A stretch of DNA of 38,843 nt from an uncultured Arthrobacter sp. (GCF_947493765.1 NZ_CANLSZ010000012.1:1-38843), one strand, 5' to 3'; counted from the stretch's first letter, positions 7,875 to 17,002 are shown. A program made the numbers and translations. Notes: generated by a model from the letters alone, not told the origin.

Positions 7875-10246
7875 GGCGCCCGGCAGGCGCACCGGCACCG
7901 GGCCCGCATTCCGGCGAGCGCATCATGCGCCTGCTGCCCGTACCGCTGGCGGCGATCGCCGTCACCTACCTGATCGCTTCCCTGCTTCCGCGCTCGGACG
8001 ACTTCAGCTTCTGGATCGACGGGGCGCTGGGTCTGCTCACCGTGTGGGCCCCGGCCGTCGTCGCGTGGTCGGTGGTCGGTTACTCCGGAGGCCGACGGCC
8101 CTACCTCTGGCTGGTGGCGACGGCCCTGTTGTGCTGGGCGTTCGCCGACACCTACTACGTGCTCGAGGCTGCGGCCGGACGGGACGTCCCCCTGCCCTCC
8201 CCGGCCGATCTCGGCTACGGGAGCTTCTATGTCCTCCTGCTCGTGGCGGTGATCCTCACTTCGCGGGCGATGGCAGTGCACCTGACCTGGTCCGCCCTGC
8301 TCGACAGCGTCATCGGGGCACTGGGCGCAGCGGCTGTCCTGGCTCTGGCGCTCGACCCCGTCGTGAAATCGACCTTCGACGGCCCGCTGACGCTGACCGG
8401 AGTCGTCGGGGTCTCGTACTGCCTGATGGACGTCCTCATCATCATCAAGCTGTCCGGCACGACGGCGGCCGCCGGAGGAGCCCTCGGCAGATCGTGGGCC
8501 CTCCTGTACCTGGGGGTGCTCGTCCTGACGGGTGCCGACATCGCCTATGCGTTCCTGGAGGTCGACGAGCTGTACGCCATCGGCGCCCCTCTCGACGCAG
8601 TCTGGGCGATCGCGCTCGCACTCATCAGTGCGTGGGCGGTGACCCAGCGTCACCCGGTGGTCCCCCGCAGGAACTTCACCACGGCTGTCCCCGCACAGAC
8701 CATTCCCCTGGTGGCAACGGCAGCCGGTCTGGTCGTCCTCGTCGCAGCCTCCCAGCGCTCGGTCGTGACCACGGCGGTCGTCCTGGCCGGTCTCACCGTC
8801 GCCCTCGCCGCACTACCGCTGGCGTTCCTCCAGCGCCTCCTGCTCACACAGGTCAATCGCCACGCGAGGACCGACGAGCTGACCGGTATCGCGAACCGCC
8901 GGGCGCTCTACACCGATTTCCCGCGCAGGCTGGCGGTCAACGCCGAGCTGCCCAGCGCGGTGCTCCTCCTCGATCTCGACAAGTTCAAGGAGATCAACGA
9001 CGGCCTGGGACACGACAAGGGCGACCAGCTCCTGCAACAGGTCGCAGCCCGCCTGATCGACGAGGTGGGGCCGCTCGACCTGCTCGCGCGGATGGGCGGG
9101 GACGAGTTCGTCATCCACCCCGACCAGTGCGACCGCGAGCGCGCCCGCGCCGTCGCGCTCGGCATCCGGACTGCCCTCGCGGCACCCTACGATCTCGGCG
9201 GGGTGACCATCCACATCAGCGCGAGCATCGGCATCTCGTGCTATCCCCTCCACGGACAGGAGCTGGGCTCGCTGCTGCGCAAGGCCGACATCGCGATGTA
9301 CGCGGCGAAGACCGAGCACACCGGATACGCGGTGTACTCCGACTGCGAGGGAGACCGGGCCCGCGGCGAGTTCCACACCGTCCAGGCCCTGAACGAGGCA
9401 CTGACCGCTGATCAGCTCGTGCTGCACTACCAGCCGAAGATCGGCCTCGCCGACGGCAGGGTGTGCGGGGTCGAGGCGCTGGTCCGCTGGGAGCACCCGG
9501 TGCTGGGCCTCCTGCAGCCGGACGCCTTCCTGGGCCGCTTCGACGAGGCCGGGCTCATGCCGGCCCTCACGGACGTGGTGCTGGAACAGGCGCTGGACCA
9601 GGCCGCCGTGTGGTCCCTCCGGGGCAGACCGCTCCCGGTGGCGGTCAACCTGCCGGCCAGCTCGATCATGGACGCCGGCCTGCCCGCAGAGATCCTGGCG
9701 ATGACCACGAGCCGCGCGCTCGACCCGAGCATCCTGGTCATCGAGATCACGGAGGACGTCCTCATCTCGGATCGCAGCCGGGCCGCCGCGAATCTCCGGA
9801 CGCTCCGCCAGATGGGTGTGCGGATCGCGGTGGACGACTTCGGGAAGGGCTACAGCTCGCTGTCGTACCTGCGGGAGCTGCCCATCGACGAGCTGAAGCT
9901 GGACAAGTCCTTCATCCTCTCGATGATGAGCGACACGCGCGCCACCGCGCTGGTGGTCTCGACCATCGATCTGGCGCACAGCCTCGGACTCGAGATGACG
10001 GCCGAGGGGGTGGAGGACACCGAGACCTATCGCGCACTCGGCGACTACGGGTGCGATCTGGCGCAGGGCTACTTCATGTCCCGGCCTGTCCCGGCGGCGG
10101 ATCTCGACACGTGGCTGGGCGACGGTGCGCGGATCACCCGGCAGGAGTCCGATCTGCCTGTGGCGGTCCCGCCGGAGGGCGATGCCCGCGCGGTACTCGA
10201 GGATGCGCCGCTGCACGAGCGCGTGGAGGGCCTCGTCGACTCGTAG
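7871..10246 (+). CDS. Membrane GGDEF-EAL protein (cyclic-di-GMP synthase/phosphodiesterase)
   Basis: A bifunctional-looking cyclic-di-GMP enzyme of about 791 residues. The first ~315 residues carry about ten membrane helices and probably sense an unknown signal. The GGDEF domain follows TDELTGIANRRALYTDF and has LDLDKFKEINDGLGHDKGD and an intact GGDEF. The product-inhibition site RxxD, five residues before GGDEF, is GPLD, so the Arg is missing. The EAL domain keeps every catalytic motif: EALVRW, the Asn of VAVNLP, EITE, VDDFGKGYSSL, ELKLDKSF, AEGVED and Q of LAQGYF. Both activities may be real. Start choice is uncertain: GTG 7871 (GTGA overlap with the upstream ORF) or ATG 7925; GTG 7745 lacks a ribosome site. 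Confidence 0.9.
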   Translation: MRRPAGAPAPGPHSGERIMRLLPVPLAAIAVTYLIASLLPRSDDFSFWIDGALGLLTVWAPAVVAWSVVGYSGGRRPYLWLVATALLCWAFADTYYVLEAAAGRDVPLPSPADLGYGSFYVLLLVAVILTSRAMAVHLTWSALLDSVIGALGAAAVLALALDPVVKSTFDGPLTLTGVVGVSYCLMDVLIIIKLSGTTAAAGGALGRSWALLYLGVLVLTGADIAYAFLEVDELYAIGAPLDAVWAIALALISAWAVTQRHPVVPRRNFTTAVPAQTIPLVATAAGLVVLVAASQRSVVTTAVVLAGLTVALAALPLAFLQRLLLTQVNRHARTDELTGIANRRALYTDFPRRLAVNAELPSAVLLLDLDKFKEINDGLGHDKGDQLLQQVAARLIDEVGPLDLLARMGGDEFVIHPDQCDRERARAVALGIRTALAAPYDLGGVTIHISASIGISCYPLHGQELGSLLRKADIAMYAAKTEHTGYAVYSDCEGDRARGEFHTVQALNEALTADQLVLHYQPKIGLADGRVCGVEALVRWEHPVLGLLQPDAFLGRFDEAGLMPALTDVVLEQALDQAAVWSLRGRPLPVAVNLPASSIMDAGLPAEILAMTTSRALDPSILVIEITEDVLISDRSRAAANLRTLRQMGVRIAVDDFGKGYSSLSYLRELPIDELKLDKSFILSMMSDTRATALVVSTIDLAHSLGLEMTAEGVEDTETYRALGDYGCDLAQGYFMSRPVPAADLDTWLGDGARITRQESDLPVAVPPEGDARAVLEDAPLHERVEGLVDS

Positions 10247-10321
10247 GGTCGTGCGCGGACCGGACGCGACCGTACAGGCACCGGGCGGGCCGTGTCGGTA
10301 GCGCCCGGTATTCTTGGGGGG

Positions 10322-12694
10322 ATGTCCGCGATCCGAGCACTCGCCGAAGACCTGGGCCGCCGGAGCGATGACGACCTGGGCCGCCTCCTGACGGTCCGGC
10401 CCGATCTCGTCCTTCCCCCGGTACCCGATTTCGCCGCGCTCGCCGCCCGTGCCTCGACCCGCGTGAGCCTGCAGCGAGCGCTCGAGAACATCACCCGACC
10501 CCAGCTCCAGGTGCTCGAGGCGCTGACCGTCCTGGACGTGGGCGGTCCCGTGCCACAGGACCGGCTCGGGCGCATGATCCGCGGGGGCACCGCGGAGGAG
10601 CTCCGGCAGATCCTCGACGAGCTCGTGCGGCGCGCACTGTGCACCGGGTCCGCCGAGGACGGCTTCCAGCCCGTCGGGGCGATGGCGGAGGCCCTCGGCC
10701 CCTACCCCGCCGGACTCGGCAGACCGTTCGGTGTCCTCGCCCGGGCCGTTCCCCGCTACGGTCCTGCACTCATCGGCGCCGTCGCCCTCCTCGCCGCGGA
10801 GCGGGCCCATGACGCGATGACACCCACCGCGGCGGCCGTCGCCCTCGACGCCGTGATCGCCGACCCGGAGGGCTGGGCCCGCCTCCTGGCCGGGGCCCCG
10901 ACCGGCACCGTGGCCCTGCTCGACCGGCTGCGGGACAACCCGGTGGGCTCGATCGGCCCGGGCGACGACGCCTCGCCCGCGGTCCGCTGGCTCCTGGACC
11001 GGTGCCTGCTCGCCTCCCTCGACGCCCTCCACGTGGAGCTGCCGCGCGAGGTCGGGACGGCCCTCCGCGGCCACGCCGTCGTGGAGGCCCTGGAGACGGG
11101 CCGTCCGCTCGCCAACGAGGCGACCACGCGGGCAAGCCTGCGGGACAACGCCGCCTACGGGACCATCGCCGAGACACTCCGCCTGGTGACGGCACTCCTC
11201 AACGCGGTCGCAACCACCCCGGTCACCACCCTGCGCTCGGGCGGTGTGGGCGTCCGGGAGCTCCGGCGCGTCCGTGAGATGCTGCACGCGGGCGAGGGCG
11301 AGACCGCCTGGCTGCTGGAACTCGTGGCCGCCGGAGGTCTCATCACGCTGGATCCCGACGACTCGCGGTGGAAGGCCTCCCGCCTCGACACCTGGGATTC
11401 GCTCGACCGCGATGCCCAGTGGGCGCTCCTCGTCGAGGGCTGGCTCGCCGTCGACCGCGCACCGGCGCTCGTCGGCTCGCGGCTGCCCGACGGCGCCTCG
11501 GTGAACGCCCTGGCTGCCGAGGCATCACGCCCCGATGCGCCGATGGTACGCCGGCGGCTCCTCACCGTCGCGGCCGAACTGACCGGAGCCGGCCCGCAGG
11601 ACGAAGCGCAGCCGGTCCTCACCGGCCGGTCCGTCCTGGCACTCGCCTCCTGGTACCAGCCGCGCCTGCACCGCCGCTTCGAGCGCCTGCTGCCGGGGAT
11701 GCTCGTCGAAGCGGCAGCTCTCGGGCTCACCGGGAGCGGAGCACTCACGGAGGCAGGGCAGCTCGTGGCCGAGGACCGGCTCGACGACGCCGCCCGCAGC
11801 GTGCGCGACGCCCTGCCCGCTCCCGTGGCCCACGTGGTCCTGCAGGCCGACCTCACCGCCGTGGCGCCCGGCTACCTACAGCCGGAGGTAGCCCGAGGGC
11901 TCCTGCGGATGTCCACGCCCGAAGGGCAGGGACCGGCCACCACCTACCGGTTCTCCGCCGACTCGGTCCGTGCGGCCCTGGACGGCGGCGACGACGCCTC
12001 GACGATCCTCGCCTTCCTGGCCACGCACTCCGCCACGGAGATCCCCCAGGCCCTCACCTATCTCGTCGAGGACACCGCCGCCCGGTACGGGGGCCTGCGC
12101 GTGGGCCGCGCCGGGAGCTATCTCCGCACGGAGGACGACGCCGTCGCCGCCACCGTGCTGGCGGATCCGCGCTCCGTCGTCCTCGGCGTCGTGCAGGTGG
12201 CCCCCACGGTCCTCGTCTCGCCCGCCTCGCCGCAGGAGCTCACCGCGCTCCTGCGGAATCTCGGGTTCACCCCGGCGACCGATACGGTCACGGGCCTGAC
12301 CGTGGCCCGGACGCCGGCGCCGCGCGAGGACACACCCGGCGCCGTCGCCCCGGCGGCGCGGTTGCGGTCCCGGCTGAACCCGTGGTCCGTCGCCGGGGAG
12401 GAGATCTCGGCACAGATCGCCACTCTCCGCTCGTCCACCGGCCACGATGCGCGAGCGGGCAGCGAGACGCTGCTGGGCCTGGAGACACTGCGCTCCGCCA
12501 TCCGCTCGCGGAGCCGCATCAGTCTCGGGACGGCGGACAGCGGCGGCCATCACGAGCGCCAGGTCCTGGTGCCCCTCTCCGTCTCGGGCGGCCGCCTGCG
12601 GGTGTTCGATCCGGAGCGCCAGGTGGAGAAGGTCGTCTCTGTGCACCGCATCATGGATGTCGAGATCCTCGAAGGGACCCCCGCTGATGGTTGA
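10322..12694 (+). CDS. Helicase-associated (XPB/Ssl2 N-terminal-like) protein with WYL-like C-terminus
   Basis: A 790-residue partner of the XPB helicase, of the family annotated as helicase-associated or Helicase_C_3 (PF13625). No Walker motifs are present, so it is not itself a helicase. An N-terminal winged-helix-like segment (about 55-115, ITRPQLQVLEALTVLDVGG) precedes long helical repeats. The Helicase_C_3-like block is about 500-620, VVLQADLTAVAPGYL onward. Residues 720-784, from LRSAIRSRSRISLG through RQVLVPLSVSGGRLRVFD to HRIMDVEIL, resemble a WYL domain. The ATG at 10322 follows TATTCT by seven bases, as in leaderless mRNAs. It overlaps the XPB gene by eight bases, so equal co-translation is likely. 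Exact function is unknown; DNA repair is inferred. Confidence 0.88.
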   Translation: MSAIRALAEDLGRRSDDDLGRLLTVRPDLVLPPVPDFAALAARASTRVSLQRALENITRPQLQVLEALTVLDVGGPVPQDRLGRMIRGGTAEELRQILDELVRRALCTGSAEDGFQPVGAMAEALGPYPAGLGRPFGVLARAVPRYGPALIGAVALLAAERAHDAMTPTAAAVALDAVIADPEGWARLLAGAPTGTVALLDRLRDNPVGSIGPGDDASPAVRWLLDRCLLASLDALHVELPREVGTALRGHAVVEALETGRPLANEATTRASLRDNAAYGTIAETLRLVTALLNAVATTPVTTLRSGGVGVRELRRVREMLHAGEGETAWLLELVAAGGLITLDPDDSRWKASRLDTWDSLDRDAQWALLVEGWLAVDRAPALVGSRLPDGASVNALAAEASRPDAPMVRRRLLTVAAELTGAGPQDEAQPVLTGRSVLALASWYQPRLHRRFERLLPGMLVEAAALGLTGSGALTEAGQLVAEDRLDDAARSVRDALPAPVAHVVLQADLTAVAPGYLQPEVARGLLRMSTPEGQGPATTYRFSADSVRAALDGGDDASTILAFLATHSATEIPQALTYLVEDTAARYGGLRVGRAGSYLRTEDDAVAATVLADPRSVVLGVVQVAPTVLVSPASPQELTALLRNLGFTPATDTVTGLTVARTPAPREDTPGAVAPAARLRSRLNPWSVAGEEISAQIATLRSSTGHDARAGSETLLGLETLRSAIRSRSRISLGTADSGGHHERQVLVPLSVSGGRLRVFDPERQVEKVVSVHRIMDVEILEGTPADG

Positions 12695-14342
12695 CGGACC
12701 GCTGATCGTCCAGAGCGACAAGACCATCCTGCTCGAGGTCGACCACGAGCAGGCCACCGAGGCCCGCCACGCGATCGCGGCGTTCGCCGAGCTGGAGCGT
12801 GCGCCGGAGCACGTGCACAGCTACCGCCTCACGCCCCTGGGCCTGTGGAACGCACGCGCCGCCGGCCTGGACGCCGAGCACGTCCTCGACACGCTCCTGA
12901 CGTACTCGCGCTTCCCGGTGCCGCATGCGCTGCTGATCGACATCGAGGACACCATGTCCCGGTACGGCCGGCTCCGCCTCGAGAAGGACCCGCAGCACGG
13001 CCTCGTGCTGCGGACCACCGACTACCCGGTCCTCGAGGAGGTGCTGCACGCGAAGAAGATCCAGCCCCTGCTCGGTCCGCGGATCGACGGCGAGACCGTC
13101 GTGGTCCACTCCTCGCAGCGCGGTGCGCTCAAGCAGCTCCTGCTCAAGCTCGGCTGGCCCGCCGAGGATCTCGCCGGGTACGTGGACGGGCGCCCCCACC
13201 CGATAGCCCTGAACGAGGACGGGTGGGGACTGCGCCCGTACCAGCAGCTGGCCGTCGAGAACTTCTGGTCGGGTGGCTCCGGCGTCGTCGTCCTGCCGTG
13301 CGGGGCGGGGAAGACCCTCGTGGGCGCCGCGGCGATGGCCACGAGCCAGACCACCACGCTGATCCTCGTCACCAACACCGTCTCGGCCCGGCAGTGGAAG
13401 CAGGAACTGCTCAGCCGGACCTCGCTGACGGAGGACGAGATCGGCGAGTACTCCGGCGCGGTCAAGGAGATCAGGCCCGTCACGATCGCCACCTACCAGG
13501 TGCTCACCACCAGGCGCGGCGGCCTGTACCCGCACCTCGAACTCCTGGACGCCAACGACTGGGGCCTCATCGTGTACGACGAGGTGCACCTGCTGCCCGC
13601 CCCCATCTTCAAGATGACCGCCGATCTGCAGGCCAGGCGCCGGCTCGGGCTGACCGCCACGCTCGTGCGCGAGGACGGCCGCGAGGGCGAGGTGTTCTCG
13701 CTGATAGGCCCCAAACGCTACGACGCCCCGTGGAAGGACATCGAGGCGCAGGGCTACATCGCCCCGGCGGACTGCGTGGAGGTGAGGGTGGACCTGCCGC
13801 GGGACGAGCGCGTGGCCTACGCCATGGCCGACGACGCCGACAAGTACCGCCTGTGCGCCACGTCGGACACGAAGTCCGCCGTGGTGGAGAAACTCGTCGC
13901 GGCCCACCGCGGGGAGCAACTGCTCGTGATCGGGCAGTACATCGACCAGCTCGACGATCTCGCGGGTCGGCTCGACGCGCCCGTGATCAAGGGCGAGACG
14001 TCCGTCAGGGAACGCCAGCGGCTCTTCGACGCGTTCCGGACCGGCGAGCTCCACGTCCTCGTGGTGTCCAAGGTGGCGAACTTCTCGATCGACCTCCCCG
14101 AGGCAGCCGTCGCCATCCAGGTCTCGGGCTCCTTCGGGTCCCGCCAGGAGGAGGCGCAGCGCCTCGGCAGGCTGCTGCGCCCCAAGGCCGACGGGCGGGC
14201 CGCCCGGTTCTACACCGTCGTGGCACGGGACACCCTCGACCAGGAATTCGCTGCACGTCGCCAGCGCTTCCTCGCGGAGCAGGGCTACGCCTACCGGATC
14301 CTCGACGCGGCAGGGATCGAGGATCTCAGGCCCAGGGAGTGA
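12687..14342 (+). CDS. DNA repair helicase XPB (ERCC3 family, superfamily 2)
   Basis: A 551-residue ATP-dependent 3'-5' DNA helicase, the bacterial form of eukaryotic TFIIH subunit XPB. Residues 1-175 form the XPB damage-recognition-like N-domain. Helicase motifs follow in order: Q-motif-like GLRPYQQLAV (181-190), Walker A PCGAGKT (204-210), DEVH (298-301), LTATLVREDGRE with the XPB-specific RED triplet, and motif VI RQEEAQRLGRLLRPK. The length fits the mycobacterial and archaeal enzymes. The ATG at 12687 lies inside the end of the helicase-associated gene, with GAAGGG about 9 bases upstream. In mycobacteria the homologue is also next to this partner. The two probably act together in excision repair or transcription-coupled DNA opening. 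Confidence 0.95.
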   Translation: MVDGPLIVQSDKTILLEVDHEQATEARHAIAAFAELERAPEHVHSYRLTPLGLWNARAAGLDAEHVLDTLLTYSRFPVPHALLIDIEDTMSRYGRLRLEKDPQHGLVLRTTDYPVLEEVLHAKKIQPLLGPRIDGETVVVHSSQRGALKQLLLKLGWPAEDLAGYVDGRPHPIALNEDGWGLRPYQQLAVENFWSGGSGVVVLPCGAGKTLVGAAAMATSQTTTLILVTNTVSARQWKQELLSRTSLTEDEIGEYSGAVKEIRPVTIATYQVLTTRRGGLYPHLELLDANDWGLIVYDEVHLLPAPIFKMTADLQARRRLGLTATLVREDGREGEVFSLIGPKRYDAPWKDIEAQGYIAPADCVEVRVDLPRDERVAYAMADDADKYRLCATSDTKSAVVEKLVAAHRGEQLLVIGQYIDQLDDLAGRLDAPVIKGETSVRERQRLFDAFRTGELHVLVVSKVANFSIDLPEAAVAIQVSGSFGSRQEEAQRLGRLLRPKADGRAARFYTVVARDTLDQEFAARRQRFLAEQGYAYRILDAAGIEDLRPRE

Positions 14343-14401
14343 CCAGCTTCCTCCCAGCAACGGATCAGCCCGCTCACAGCGCGATCGCGGATACTGGTGC
14401 T

Positions 14402-15112
14402 GTGAAGAAAACAGGCCCCGAAGCGAAGCTGCTGGTCGTCGACGACGAACCGAACATCCGAGAGCTCCTCTCCACCTCCCTGCGCTTCGCCGGCTTCGAC
14501 GTCGTCGCCGCGGGCAACGGCCGGGACGCACTCGCCGCCGCGGAGACCCACAACCCGGATCTCGCCGTGCTGGACGTCATGCTGCCGGACATGGACGGCT
14601 TCACCGTCACCCGCCGGTTGCGGGCCGCCGGCCGGCACTTCCCCGTGGTCTTCCTGACCGCTCGTGACGACACGGAGGACAAGGTGACGGGCCTGACGGT
14701 CGGCGGCGACGACTACGTCACCAAGCCCTTCAGTCTCGACGAGGTGGTGGCCCGCATCCGCGCCGTCCTCCGCCGCACCCATCCCCTCGAGGACGACGAC
14801 TCCGTGATCCGGGTGGACGACCTCGAACTCGACGACGACGCCCACGAGGTGAGGCGCGGGGGTGAGACCATCGATCTGTCCCCCACGGAGTTCAAGCTGC
14901 TGCGCTACCTCATGCTGAACCCGAACCGCGTCCTGTCCAAGGCCCAGATCCTGGACCATGTCTGGGAGTACGACTTCAACGGCGACGCCTCGATCGTGGA
15001 GTCCTACATCTCCTACCTGCGCCGGAAGATCGACCGCAGCTCCGACGCCGTCGCCCTCATCCAGACCAAGCGCGGCGTGGGATACCTGCTCCGCACCGCC
15101 GACAAGCGATAG
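14402..15112 (+). CDS. OmpR/PhoP-family response regulator
   Basis: A 236-residue DNA-binding response regulator. The receiver domain (about 8-125) has the acidic pair Asp14/Asp15, phospho-acceptor Asp58 in AVLDVMLPDMDGF, the Thr of FLTARD and Lys108 of VTKPF. The winged-helix output domain (about 140-232) ends in the family block VESYISYLRRKID and TKRGVGYLLR. The overall sequence is close to mycobacterial PhoP/TrcR-type regulators (receiver GGDDYVTKPFSLDEVVARIR), but orthology is not proven. The GTG start at 14402 sits six bases after GATACT, a -10-like hexamer, and has no good ribosome site, so the mRNA may be leaderless. The histidine kinase follows nine bases after the stop. Confidence 0.93.
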   Translation: MKKTGPEAKLLVVDDEPNIRELLSTSLRFAGFDVVAAGNGRDALAAAETHNPDLAVLDVMLPDMDGFTVTRRLRAAGRHFPVVFLTARDDTEDKVTGLTVGGDDYVTKPFSLDEVVARIRAVLRRTHPLEDDDSVIRVDDLELDDDAHEVRRGGETIDLSPTEFKLLRYLMLNPNRVLSKAQILDHVWEYDFNGDASIVESYISYLRRKIDRSSDAVALIQTKRGVGYLLRTADKR

Positions 15113-15121
15113 CACGATCCC

Positions 15122-16648
15122 TTGACCACGCGCTGGAACGCGGCGTCGCTGCGCTCGCAGCTGGTCGCGATCATCATGCTCCTCATGATCGTCACGGTGG
15201 GCATCACCGGGCTGGCAACGGTGTCGCTGCTGCGCAACGCCCTGGTGGACCGGGTGGACGCCGATCTGCGGAACAACGCGCAGGCCGTGGCGCGGAGCCT
15301 CTTCTCCCAGCAGGAACCCGCCGAGGGCGTCGCGCTGCGGTACTACGCCGCCGTCCTGGACGGCGACGGGAACGCGTACCGGGCCAACCAGTTGGCGGAC
15401 GCCACGGACGTCCCCGATCTCTCGGGACTGACCATCGACCGGATCGCCGAGCTCAACGGTGCCGGCGTCACGCTGCCCGGTGAGGGACCGGACGCCCAGG
15501 AGTGGCGGGCGACGACCCTGACCTTCTCGAACAACGAGGGCTACCTCGTCATCGCGACCCGCCTGAACACCGTCAACGAGTCCCTGCAGGAGGCCACCGA
15601 GATCATCTTCACGGCGGGCCTGGTGACCACTGCCCTCGCATCGGGCATCGCCTTCATCGCCGTGACCCGCCAGTTCGCCCCGCTGGCCAGGGTGGAGCGG
15701 ACGGCTGCCGCCATCGCCGGCGGGGACCTGACCCGTCGGGTCGCCGTCGAGCGCCCCACGACGGAGATCGGCCGGCTCTCCCGGTCCCTCAACGCGATGC
15801 TCGCGCACATCGAGCGCGCCTTCGCCGCCCGGACGGCCTCCGAGGCGAAGATGCGCCGCTTCGTCGCGGACGCCTCGCACGAGCTGCGGACGCCCCTGGT
15901 CACCATCCGCGGCTACTCGGAGCTCTATCGGCACGGCGCCCTGCAGGACGAGGAGGCCATCGGCGCGGCGATGGGCAGGATCGAGAGCGAGGCCGTCCGG
16001 ATGGGCCGGCTGGTCGAGGACCTGCTGACCCTGGCCCGGATCGACGAACAGCGCCCCCTCGAGGCGGAGCCCGTGGATCTGCGGGTGCTCGCCTACGACG
16101 CGGCGTTCGACGCGCGGGCGACCGCCCAGGACCGCTCCATCACGGTGCTCGGGCTCGACGGCGGCGCCCCCGCGTCCGCGCCCACCACCGGCGACGAGTC
16201 CCGCCTCCGCCAGGTGGTCGCGAACCTCATGACCAACGCGCTGCGCTACACGCCCGCGGGTTCCCCCATCGAGATCGCCGTCGGGGTGGAGGCCGCACCG
16301 CTCGGGGGCAGCCATGCGGTCCTCCAGGTCCGCGACCACGGCCCCGGCATCTCCGCGGAGGACGCCGCACGGATCTTCGAGCGCTTCTACCGTGCCGATT
16401 CGTCGCGTGACCGGGAGACGGGCGGCACGGGCCTGGGGCTGGCCATCGTCGCGGCGCTCGTCGCGCAGCACCACGGCACGGTGCGCCTGGAGGACACCAC
16501 AGGTGACGGTGCCTGCCTCGCGGTCCGGCTGCCCCATGCGCCTCCCGACGACTCCGGGGCCGACGGCGGGAGCGCCCGCCCCGGCAACACTGCCCCACGC
16601 CCGCCCGACGAGGCACCGGTTGTCCACAAGGGCGCGGACGACCGCTGA
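15122..16648 (+). CDS. Sensor histidine kinase with HAMP domain
   Basis: A 508-residue membrane sensor that phosphorylates the adjacent regulator. Helix 1 is about 13-37, an extracellular sensor domain of ~120 residues follows, and helix 2 is about 160-182. A HAMP linker (about 183-236) leads to the H-box RRFVADASHELRTP with His253. The ATPase domain has the N-box RLRQVVANLMTNALRY, G1 VRDHGPGIS, F-box FERFYRAD and G2 GGTGLGLAI. The tail after residue 470 is Pro/Asp-rich. The start must be TTG at 15122: the regulator's own stop TAG at 15110 is in the same frame, so there is no room for another start upstream. No cognate target is visible; the WXG100 gene follows 63 bases later. Confidence 0.92.
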   Translation: MTTRWNAASLRSQLVAIIMLLMIVTVGITGLATVSLLRNALVDRVDADLRNNAQAVARSLFSQQEPAEGVALRYYAAVLDGDGNAYRANQLADATDVPDLSGLTIDRIAELNGAGVTLPGEGPDAQEWRATTLTFSNNEGYLVIATRLNTVNESLQEATEIIFTAGLVTTALASGIAFIAVTRQFAPLARVERTAAAIAGGDLTRRVAVERPTTEIGRLSRSLNAMLAHIERAFAARTASEAKMRRFVADASHELRTPLVTIRGYSELYRHGALQDEEAIGAAMGRIESEAVRMGRLVEDLLTLARIDEQRPLEAEPVDLRVLAYDAAFDARATAQDRSITVLGLDGGAPASAPTTGDESRLRQVVANLMTNALRYTPAGSPIEIAVGVEAAPLGGSHAVLQVRDHGPGISAEDAARIFERFYRADSSRDRETGGTGLGLAIVAALVAQHHGTVRLEDTTGDGACLAVRLPHAPPDDSGADGGSARPGNTAPRPPDEAPVVHKGADDR

Positions 16649-16667
16649 ACGGGTGGTGCGGACGGCT

Positions 16668-16673
16668 AGCGTC
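16668..16673 (+). promoter_or_regulatory. Candidate -10 element of the WXG100 gene
   Basis: TAGCGT fits TAnnnT and would start a transcript near 16680, leaving a leader of about 30 bases that carries the GGGAG ribosome site. No clear -35 is visible. Confidence 0.35.
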
Positions 16674-16711
16674 GGAGAGGTCAACGAAGCGCTAGAACAC
16701 GGGAGCCCAGC

Positions 16712-17002
16712 ATGGCATTCTTCAACGTAGACACCGACAGCCTGGCGGCCAGGAGCAGCCAGGTCCAGGGGACCATCTCGCGGCTGCAGGCCGAGGTCAA
16801 CTCCATGCAGGCCGGCCTGCGCGAGCTGGAGGGCCTGTGGACGGGGCAGGCCGCCTCGAACTTCCAGCAGCTCATCCTGCAGTGGCGTGCCACACAGCAG
16901 CAGGTGGAGGAATCGCTCACCGGCATCAACCAGGCCCTGAACGTCGCGACGCAGCAGTACGCGGACGCGGAGCAGAGCAACGCGCGGATGTTCATGAGCT
17001 GA
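16712..17002 (+). CDS. WXG100-family (ESAT-6-like) secreted protein
   Basis: A 96-residue helical hairpin protein exported by type VII (ESX) secretion. The WxG turn is WTG within LWTGQAASNF at about 43-45, and the C-terminal secretion motif YxxxD/E is Tyr-Ala-Asp-Ala-Glu (about 83-87). Both flanking segments are amphipathic helices rich in Gln. GGGAG lies about seven bases before the ATG. No partner WXG gene, EccC ATPase or other ESX component lies in this window, so secretion must rely on genes elsewhere. A possible promoter follows the kinase, so it may be independently expressed. Confidence 0.92.
   Translation: MAFFNVDTDSLAARSSQVQGTISRLQAEVNSMQAGLRELEGLWTGQAASNFQQLILQWRATQQQVEESLTGINQALNVATQQYADAEQSNARMFMS

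Noticed and set aside
8813..11287. An 824-codon minus-strand frame over the GGDEF-EAL and helicase-partner genes
   Set aside because: It is antisense to clear protein families and spans the intergenic region, with His/Gly/Arg-rich junk composition.
12651..14531. A 626-codon minus-strand frame over XPB
   Set aside because: It is a shadow of the XPB reading frame, whose helicase motifs are all intact.
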